Assembly (NCBI GenBank): GCA_036365455.1
Contig: JAWQUS010000001.1
Span: 21,803,001 to 21,867,000 of the forward strand
Length of the DNA: 64,000 nucleotides
Reading direction: 5' to 3'
DNA from: Macrosoma leucophasiata
Lineage: Eukaryota > Arthropoda > Insecta > Lepidoptera > Hedylidae
A program made the position numbers and the translations under genes. Each line of letters begins with the position of its first letter. Within the stretch, counting starts at the first letter, position 1. Below, piece by piece: positions 1 through 10,400 of the stretch. Under the pieces are notes generated by a model. That model searched no databases and was not told where the DNA came from. It worked only from the letters and a program-made list of their open reading frames with translations.

Positions 1-200
1 ACCACTAATCGCAATGTTAAGTACTATGTGTAGAGTTTACAGTAAAATTAAAGTAACCGGAAACGGAATTGTAGGATACCCCCATAGGTCAAATGTAAAA
101 GAGCGCTGCTCATACTTGTTGTAAAACACTAATTTGCATTAAGTATTTAATTTATTGTCATGTTTGTAATTGTTTACTTTTTGTTTAATTTACTTACAAA

Positions 201-320
201 GGTCTCAGGTGGCAGCGCATTTGCCTTTTGACTTCTGGTGGGTGTCTACAGGCTGCAGTCTTATCTTAACATCAATGTGAACTGTAAGCTTGTTTGCCAC
301 CTTCATTAATTAAAAAAAAA
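201..320 (+). mobile_element. Family A repeat, 5'-truncated copy
   Basis: Matches the 3' part of a roughly 290-bp family found about 20 times in this window. Full copies begin CTGGTGGTAGAGCTCCAGTG and end TTTGCCACTTCCATTACAT followed by poly(A). The poly(A) end suggests retroposition. No tRNA-type promoter boxes are apparent, so it may be a SINE of another origin or a LINE 3' end. Confidence 0.7.
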
Positions 321-417
321 CGGATTCCCTTAATAAACAGATTAGCAAAACTAGGTATTAAACTATTCTTTACTCTGTCTTTGTCAGTAGAATCGTCAAT
401 TAGGTAAGTACAAAGCT

Positions 418-656
418 CAACAATAAATATTGCACATCGAGCCTAGGAAGGAGACTTCGGCTTATTTCGGGTCTGTAGAGCGCTATTTCTTTCGCACCGT
501 ACCTATTTGACGTTTGTCGACCATTTTGATCAAGTTTTGACCAATATCGGACTGTCAGTTCTTACATAGTAGTGTGCAATAGAGATAACGCACTACGAAG
601 TCGAAACGAGCCGATCGTCTCTTTCGCAGGCTCGATGTGCAATATTAATTGTTGAG
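418..656. mobile_element. MITE family B, full copy
   Basis: About 237 bp with imperfect terminal inverted repeats: CAACAATAAATATTGCACAT on the left and ATGTGCAATATTAATTGTTG on the right, followed inward by CGAGCCTA-type arms. No coding capacity. Other copies lie at 1515-2080, 16010-16070, 54045-54282 and 61758-61912. Confidence 0.7.
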
Positions 657-963
657 TACTGAAAGTTTGAAAAGTCAATAAAGTCTTGAAGATAATGGGT
701 AAGAGTTCACACGAAGCAGAGGCCTTACGATACATTCACCCGTAGAGAAAGCGTGAAGTTTTAAAGAGATCGTGACCGGATTATAATGTAATTTCCATGG
801 CACATGATATGGATCAGTAGCATCGACATCTGCTTCGGGGACAGCGCGGCGGGTATACGATGCACTGGTCCATGCAGTACACGTCTGCACCATCCTTGCC
901 TTCCAGCTCGCCGATTGCTTCGCACACTTGCCTGGGGACAATGGAATTACGAGATAAATACTA

Positions 964-1246
964 TTTGTGGTAGAGTTGACGGAGCTCGCGGGCGTAGGCA
1001 CCACCGCATTACCTAATATACTTGCCGCTAAATGGTAGTGTTCAGCACTATCGTGTTCCGGTCAGGTGGTTATTTACGGCCCTGTAATTTCCGGCACAGA
1101 GGCATAACACCTTAGGCCTCAGGAGTGGTAACGCATCTGCATTTTGACCTTGGTCTTGTGTGGGTGTCTATAGGCTGCAGTCATCACTTAACATCAATGT
1201 GAACTGCATGCTTGTTTGCCACTTCCATTACATTAAAAAAAAAAAA
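964..1246 (+). mobile_element. Family A repeat, near-complete
   Basis: Runs from GTGGTAGAGTTGACGGAGCT to a terminal poly(A). Its end lies 51 bp from the coding boundary of LPMO exon 7, so it sits just inside the next intron (or the 3' UTR if the gene stops here). Confidence 0.8.
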
Positions 1247-1297
1247 CCAGTGACCGAACAACAACAAAGTAGCATAAAAATTAAAAAATAAACTTAC

Positions 1298-1414
1298 GGG
1301 CATTGACACAAGTCCTCGGGACAGTTCGGCGGGTACCGCAAACAGTTGGTCTGGCACCAATTCATCATGCCGGGGATCACGCGGTAACCTTCTGACGGTA
1401 GGCACACTTGGTCT
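1298..1414 (-). CDS. LPMO exon 7: Cys-rich C-terminal module
   Basis: 117 bp after acceptor TGTTACAG; completes the Arg codon from exon 6 and encodes 38 residues including VCLPSEGYRVIPGMMNWCQT and PPNCPEDLCQC. It reaches a canonical GTAAGT (1292-1297) that, if not spliced, reads as Pro then stop (TAA at 1295-1297). No polyadenylation signal follows nearby, so I favour a donor with one or more exons left of the window. The 5.1-kb intron before it is the largest in the gene. Confidence 0.88.
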
Positions 1415-4400
1415 CTGTAACACATGGACATTTCCATCAAAACATAGCTCTTGCCTGTAATGTTTTATTTCACATGATTTGGTTTATTACTAACAATAGA
1501 TACAGCACCCAGCCAAAGATATTGCGAGCCTACGAAAGAGACAATCTGCTAGTTTCGACTTCCTAGAGCGTCATCTCCACTGCACACTGCCTACGTAAGC
1601 AATGATAGTCCGGTATCGGTCATAACTTGATCAATTTTTTTTTATTTTTTACTAGATCAATTTTTAAAAAAATGTTTTTTTTATTTTATGGTACTGGTAA
1701 ACAAGCATGCATTTCACATTGATGTTAAGTGATGACTGCAGCCTATAGACACCCACACGAAGACGAAGGTCAAAAGGCAGATGCGTTATCACTCCTGAGG
1801 CCTAAGGTATTACGCCTCTGTGCCGGAAATTACAGGGCCGTACATTACCACCTGACCGGAACACAATAGTGGTGAACACTACCATTTAGCGGCAAGTAAA
1901 TTAGGTAATGCGGTGGTCTACGCCCGCCAGCTCCGTCACTGGAACTCTACCACCAGTAATATAAATTAATAAATTGGTCGACAAACGTCACGTAGGTAAG
2001 GTGCGAAAGAGATAACGCTCTGCAGACCCGAAATAAGCCGAAGACTTCTTTCTAAGGTCTATGGGCAATATTTCTTGTTGGATATTGTACATTGGTAGGT
2101 CAACATAAAAGTATAACTCAGTCAAGTGATTATAGGCACTGTCGAAGAAATGTCCGATCTGTCACGTCTGTGCCATATTTGTACGCTGATTAAGTCTTAA
2201 TTGACAACATTTCATATTTTTAACCTACATGTTTTATTACATTATTCAAAAGTTAATCCAAAATTAGGGGACTCGTGTTTAACCATTTTTCGAAATTTTG
2301 TACTTTTCATTCATAATTTCTACTTTGAAAGTAAGTGTATTTTAAAAAGACGTATGCGCCATACGACGTCACACATAGGGTGGAATGGCGATAGAAACAT
2401 TGCCTTGTGCCGTGACCCTTTAAAAAAATTGTAGATGTCACTGTCGTTGTCACGGCTGTGATCTTTTTATTTTAAAAATATCAGTACCAGTGTTCGATAT
2501 ATCGAAAAAATTATCGATATATCAATATAATTTTAAAAAAATTCTTTGACCCTGCGTGTCGTCGATTAATCTCTTCCCTGATCCAACTACAAATAAAAAA
2601 TATCAATATTATATAAACAGCCTAAGGGCTAAGTCGTTGTTGAAGACTTTAAAACTTGTTTTTTTTAAATAAATAAGTTCGTAGCAGCATTTCATAGACT
2701 TAGTAGTAGGGATGGCGATTCTTTCTGAAATCAATCAATGTTCGAATCGAAGTGTCCAAAATCCTATGACAATTAAATCGACATTGAAAAAATCGATCTT
2801 CGATTATCGATCTATTTTTGATTTGGGATATGTAATACTAAATTTCAAGGAAAACAGACGACCAAAAAAAAGCAACTCAACAGTGTTCATTGCTGGTATA
2901 ATGCTTCCTATACTCACGTTTAAACGTTAAATCTTATGATCTGTATGTTTCCTATGTCCTTAAGTGAATTAACCAAAAAGATCGATCTTCGATTTTCCAA
3001 GGTATAGTATCGATTCACTAGATCAATCCGGTACTGTGGATCGATATAAATAAATTATTATAATTATTTAAATAAGAACCGAGTTTTTGGTTCCTTTGGA
3101 TCGCTTTTCCGATTAATCGATCTCAGGTCTCGGATCACCATCCCTACTTTCTAGTTTTATACTTTGACATTGACGTATCCGTATCAATTTGACTCATCTT
3201 GTCACAGAGTAGATAACAATAATGTTTTCATCTAAAGTTATGCAATGGTAACTACTTCATTCCACCATATAAGTGACGTCATCACATGTTATTCCGTTTT
3301 ATTTTTTTTTCACAGAAATTAAGAAATAAAAAAATACAAAAAATATATATTTGAACTCTAGATTATACAAATGAAAAAAAAAATAGCTGTTGCCATCTGC
3401 TCTGTAATGTCACCGGTTCGCACCTTTATTATAAAAATAAGGTCTCCAGTCCCAAGGCTTAGGTATTATATCATAATTACAGCACGTTCCTTAAATGTAT
3501 ATTATAGGGGAGGCCAAGTAGGAATTTTGGGATTTAATGGGGCCCGTGAGATTATGATGGGGGATATCTTGCACCCCGTTGAGTTTCTACCATATCTGAG
3601 CTGTCTTTTAAAGTTCGCGCCCTTACAGCAGCTGTTAGAAATTTTCAAAAAGCCGCCGCGTACGCACATTATTTTCAAATCATCACACTTTTGGATAGGA
3701 ACATCATTTGAGTATACATTTAACATCCTGTTAGAATAAAAAACTCAAGCATTCCAGATACGGGTGAATGTTTAAATGAACGTGATCGAAGCTCCCATCC
3801 AAAATTCAGACGATTTGTAATTTGGATGTGAGGTATGCCAGTCATGATTTTTATAGGAAATTTTAATTTGCTCTAACGGAGCGGTTTATATAGACAGCTG
3901 AAATTTGATAGAGAAACCCAACAGAGTGAAAAAATCCTCTCTCGGACTCCCCTATTGTATTATTCAAGGCCACTCGATGAAAAGTCATAACCCGTTTATA
4001 AGGTTTAATTGTCGTATATAACGTTTTCGTAGGTTTTTGCGAGCTTCATACATTGTAGAAATTAAACTTGCGGATTTTCTCTTATACAACACTCTCAAAC
4101 TTCTTCTTACCAGCTACCGTGGTCACGGGCAGACTGTTTAATTTCTACAATGTCGTATATAATATTAAATTTACACATTTATTTTAACGAAAAAACTAGA
4201 AATAAGGTGTGTTTTTGTAATTCAAAAAATAAAAATATGTTAGGATTATCTGTCACGCGGAAGTCGTGTATGTACGAGTATTTACTTTTACCCATGTATA
4301 TACTTTAATTAATTTATGTTGTCATCCCAATGTTATCATATTTACATCTAATTTCTAATTTCTGCACCTGGATTAAGTTACGTGATTTTAATTAAAGAAA

Positions 4401-7400
4401 GTTTCATAAAATATTAATAAGAATACTTTATCAAAGGCTGCCTTCAATTAAAGTAGGTAGGTTTGTTCACCGCTTTACGGTACATAGTTACAAAGTGGTT
4501 TCTTTTTTGATAATTTTGGCCCAAAAGTAGATATGAGTGAACCTTATATTATCTAGATACAGACATTTATTATTTACAGTTAAAGGATAATAGGTAGGTA
4601 GGTACATAAGACATAGATATATCATTTTAAAATACCACCTTACATAATTGGGGACTTGGGTAGGTATTGACTTATATTACACAGTACACAACACACAAAG
4701 CACTACACTAATAAAATTATTTTTAAACTGTAGGTACATGGGATCGGGTTACTTAGGGCGAGAACACATAAGTTAGTCACAAAACAATTTGTACAAAATT
4801 TTACAAAACTATACACAAGTTATAAACGGGGAGAATACATGAAGGAATATTAATCACAACTAGATACCGGTCTTTACAATTCCAGCACCAATCAAACACC
4901 TGCATTCTGAGAGGATAAAACAAATATACCTAATGACGAGCGGACCTATCTCGTCCTCGATCTCTGTCTCAATATCGTTGCTGAAAGAAAATTGAAAATA
5001 TCATACAGTGCCGACACGCCTTAAAACATAAAAACAAAACAAAACATAAACTGTACATGTATACATGGCTTTACCTAATAGAACGAAGTTGTCCCTTTTC
5101 TAAATCCTGGTGGACATCTCTGAAATATTAAGCATGGAAGCATTTGAAAGATTAAGCAAATAAATTATAAAATACTAGCGGCCCGCCCCGGCTTCGCGCG
5201 GTTGCAATGTTACCTACCCTCTCATATTCCCTCTATCTTAGCGTGATGTTATCTTAGCCTACTAAACTTTTGTTTTTATGTTTTAAGGCTTTAGGAAGCC
5301 TTAGTCGGTAAATGGGCTATCTAAATATGAAAGAATTTTTCAAATCGCACCAGTAGTTCTTGAGATTAGCGCGTTCAAGCAAACAAACAAACAAACTCTT
5401 CAGCTTTATAATATTAAGTATAGATAGTATAGATTGAACGCTACATAATAATATAGTCATACAAATAAATTTTACGAATCAATAAGTTTGAAATTAATAG
5501 AAATATTTAAATGTTTTATTCCGTTATTCTTATATAGGGTGTGAAAATGAATGTTAAATGTTATGTAGAGAATGATTTATATATCTTCGATGTTATGTAA
5601 ATAGAACAGTGCAGAACTATTATAAATATAATGATTTAAATAAATATTTGAAGTAGATGCATATACATATATTTTAAATAGTATAAAACAACTTGATTAA
5701 TTTGTGTAGATAACTTTTAAATGAACGCATCACCTGTCATTAAAAACAAATATAACTAAGTAGGTAGGTATTTATTATAATATTGAAAATTGTTCTTGTT
5801 TGTAACTAAAAAAAAATTACACAACTGAAAAGATTACATTTTCATCCTGTCATTTTTGTTAACCGAATCCATCACGTCCAATTTTAGAGCTAGAAGAAGT
5901 TGTCCTCGGCAAAGATGGGCGGGAAAATGCCAAGATGTCGGTACCAATCCAAACAATACCTATATACGATAGGTATCTTGAGGGCGTGCTATTAGACACA
6001 CACATATCTACAATTTCTCTGCTGTTAGTGCAGAAAAATTTCACTAACCTGACGACCAGTGGGTAAATGAGCTGCAGGCTGCAGCATGTCTCCCGAGGTC
6101 TCTATAGAAGAGTAAGAAAGATTTATCCCATGGCAGGGCGCCGGCGAACGCTGATTAGATGCAGCCGGTGCCTGTCACCACCCTCACGTTCATGAATTTC
6201 CGACCGCCTTGTTACGTGTCAAGGTGACGTCAGTAAATTAGAGCTTAGGACGTTCAATTAAAGGTCTCTATACTACAGCAGGAACTACCTTGGCAGAAGG
6301 CAGAAGGTAGTAGTGAAATATCTCCTAACGCGCACACCGATCGCCTCGGTGCCGTTCGGTCGGATGCCAAGATAACGTATTATATACTACAGAGATTATA
6401 ACGTCATCGTGGCAATTAACATTCATCGGTGGATTGTGCTATGTAGAATAGAACCAAATAACATCACATTGCTCTTCAACTACACAAATAACAGCTCACT
6501 AACCTGACGACCAGCGGGTAAACATTTTGCGGCATGGAAAGGTCCCTGTAGTACAATAAGAAGGGGTTGTCCCGACGCAGATCGCCGGCGAAGGCAGGCG
6601 GGATACCGCCGGTGCTGGTCACCACAGTCACGTCAGCGCAGTTCCGGAACGTTTCCGAACGTCCGCACCCCACCGCCTCGGTGCCGTTTGGACAGATGCC
6701 CCACATGTTGCCTGCAAGGTTCAAACGTATATCATATTAACAGTAAATGAAGCTGCAGTAAGCGTCCGCGATAACGTGCCTAAACGGGCACAATGGTGAA
6801 TAAAATGTATTGACTAAATTCTCAAGCGGTGTCACAGACATGTCATTTTTTTGATCAGGCATAGAGAACTAATTTTGCATGCAAAATTGGTTAATTAGCC
6901 CAAATTTCCTATCGACAAATTACCTAAAGTAAAACTACATCAAATTTCAAACCCTCATTTCTATTTCTCATATCTTCTAATTCTACTATCATTACCTGTA
7001 GCGATAATACCTATAGATAGTAGAAATATAAATGTGTAAGTTATTTCATGATACGTACGTAACTTCACGCCTGTAATCCCCGAAGGGGTAGGCAGAGGTA
7101 AATGCATGCATTAAATCATAAATGCAAACACCCACGACTCGCCGATTACGTTTTGGCCCATGTAACAGGTGGCGAACCTGTTGCCATCTCCGGGCACATT
7201 ACCAAAAACTCCGGGGTACTAGGAAACTTCCAGAAAATGGAAAAATCCCAATAGAAGCAGAGATAAAAGGATTTTAAACCGTTATCTCTAATATCCCCCG
7301 ACCCGGGAATCGAACCCAGGACCTCCAGCGTAATAGTAGTGGCCTGCTACCACTACGTTACTGAGGCAGTTCATTATGAAGTAATTATATCAGGAAAGTA

Positions 7401-10400
7401 GGAAAGTGGCACATGAGCATGACATGTTATAGTAAGTTTATAGTTTGTACACACTCATAGTGTTCGGAAGCGGAACTATGATTTCACCGAGTATAAGAGC
7501 TTGTGGAGGAACGGGTGGAGATGTGGAGGATATTAGACCTGAGTCGATCGCGAGCGATAGAATCACTTTGATTGAATCACGATCCAAACACAAGTGATCG
7601 GGTCGTGACGTACAAAAAAAGTCGATCATTTGGGTCCTTTGGGTCATTGGGTACTTTGTTTCTCGTGAACTCTATCACATTAAGCATAAGGTACACTTCA
7701 GTTTGTTTACAGTTTTATCGATCAAGCTCCCCTGCACCATGTCATCTAATTGTAAAATTTATGCTATATACCTATAAAGTTTAAGAATGAAATTATAGTG
7801 ATAATTAATTGAAATGTATTAAAATGAAAAATAGCCAGCGACATAATGTGTGGATCGCGATCTCGAGTCTCGCATCCTTATCAGATGGGTCTCGAATCAC
7901 GAGAATCATGAGCTACAGTATACGTTTGAGCGAAATCGAGTCGCGACCCAAATGACCCAAACGATCGAGTCATTTAGACTCGATCACCTTGTCAATGGGT
8001 CGCGATCGACCCGAATCCCGACGAAGGAGTGATCGACTCAGGTCTAGAGGATATAACAAGGGAGGATCCTCCGACCAGGCGAGTTTGCGGCCCGCCAGTC
8101 GCTACCAATTGACGTCGGGAAGTTGTACATATGCCAACTCTTGAGAAATCTTCGTATGTGCGATGTAATTCGATGGCACGCCATCTACCGTACTAGATAA
8201 GTACTGTGAGGTTACATCTGTGTTCCACTAGTTGGCGCCTTAACGTAGTGGACGCTACAAGCTCCTCCAGGTTTTCAATTTCTACATCAGTAATCCCTGC
8301 TACCTAAGATGTTTGACTTCTATGTTATGGGCCTTACATTACTATTTAACTACACACTAGCGCTGAACGTTACCTCGACCATTTAGGGGTGCAATACGGG
8401 ACTTCGAAAAGTGTAACACCGAATATCACGTCCCCGTAAGTTTACTGACACGAATCACGTGACAACGAATGCACGATACCACGAAAAACTTAGCACCGAA
8501 TGCACGCGATCCCGAATAACACCACCTCTAATTCACTATAACACGAATCACTTGAAAACGAATGCACATCACCACGAAACTTAGCACCGAAGCCACGCGA
8601 TCACGAATAACAGAACCTCTAATTCACTATTACGAATCTCTTGAAAACGAATACACACCACCACGAAAAACTTAGCACCGTAGCCACGCGATCTCGAATA
8701 ACAGAACCTCTAATTAGTATTAGTGACAAAGAAATTACGTCAAGTAAAGGATACCTCCCTAAATCCCATCTCTTATGAATGTCTCAGTTTCTCCGACTTG
8801 ATGTTTCATCATAACATAACGTGATTTTCTAACATATGGATTTGGGCCATAACTTTAAAACATACAGCCCAGCGTCCAGGCCCCGGAATAGCATAATTCC
8901 ATGGCAGAGAATATGCAATAATACTACGCATCCATTGTCTAACCATTCAAGCCAATCAGCTACCCAAGAAGCTAGTTCAGAAGCCAGCATGTTCAAATCC
9001 CGTCTGAAGTCAAGTCCTTTACATTTCCTTTAAAAACTTCAAATTCATGTGTTATTGCGAAAATCACAATGTGACACTTACCCGTATAGTAAGTCCATTG
9101 TAGCACACACTGTGTGCACGTCACGTAGGGTGGCAATCGTACCCTGTACCTGAAGATATCTTTCTTGGCCGTGTCCAGAGGGATCAGGAATCGGTCTTCC
9201 CTCGTGCCGGAAATATAAAGCGGGTACCTGAAACGTAACATATTACATTTATTGCTCATCAATGAAGAAACCAAGACAATCTGAAAGGAAGTTTAAAAAC
9301 CTGAATAATTCAATTTGTGCAAACCTTTTTCTACTGAATCGTAATCTTCACGGGTTTAAAATAAAAAGCGCTCTACGCTACTACGGAGGTGATGGCCGAT
9401 TTATTGAAGAAGGAAGCGTACAAAACCGAACGGTTTTAAAAAGAAAGTATGGAACATTCTGTTGATACCTATTTTTATCATCAAGTATTTTTGGACTATT
9501 ATTTATTTTATTTTGTTTACTTTGACATATTAATCAACGTATCAGTTGTTATTCGCTTTAATTTTATATTTGTAATTTGACCTATCACAAGCAAATTCTA
9601 TTATTTCCAAGTGATTAAATGAATTTTTGAGTTTGAGTTTGACCTACGTAATTTCCCGCCTGTATTACCCAAAGGATAATTCGTATGAATCAGTCCTATG
9701 TAATAGGCCCCACTAGGGTTTTCGCATACCCGACATTTTTTAATACCCGGGTATCGGGTATTCTTTTTGCATATACCCGGATATACCCGGGTACCCGGGT
9801 ATTTACAATTTTCACAGAAAAGGATACGATTTTCTTATGATTATGTTTTATATTACGAAAGGGTGTGTGTAGTAGGTACAGTAGAGCGTCGATTATCCGA
9901 ACTAATTGGGGGACGTTCGGAAAACCTGTATTTTCGGATAATCGAACTAATGTACATATATTGATTCAGTCATACGAATTTACGTACAGGTAAATGAAAA
10001 CCATATTATTTACATTTATGAATATTTTAATGACAAATTGGAAATAAAAGAAAAAAAAGGGATAACCAGTCCAGCTGGACTGGTTATCCTGAGGTCGCAT
10101 ATTCGATTCCTGCCCGAAGTCAAATTTTTATTTCTGTTTTTTTCTTTAATTTCTAAAGTTCACTCGCATGTGTTATTGCGATAAATGAATAGTACAAATA
10201 GGAAATAAACAAAAAAAGTGCAGACAATCTTGTGGTAAAACTAGTGTTTACGCATTACAATTAACGCTTAAAAAATCTTGAATCTTCGTCTGCCGAAGCA
10301 AGCCTACCCGCTTACGAGCGGCTAGATCGCGTACTTTTTTGAGAACAGATATTTGATACTGGTCGCTCTCGGCCTATGTTTCAAACCAGCGCAAGGCAAT

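Noticed and set aside
675..1004. 109-codon minus-strand frame as an extra LPMO exon
   Set aside because: Overlaps a family A repeat (its MVPTPASS start recurs in other copies) and has no LPMO-like sequence.
3371..3739. 122-codon open frame in LPMO intron 6
   Set aside because: No recognisable domain, inside an intron on the opposite strand, composition like surrounding non-coding DNA.
8449..8722. CRISPR-like array
   Set aside because: Only three roughly 90-bp units with no distinct repeat/spacer alternation; eukaryotic intron.
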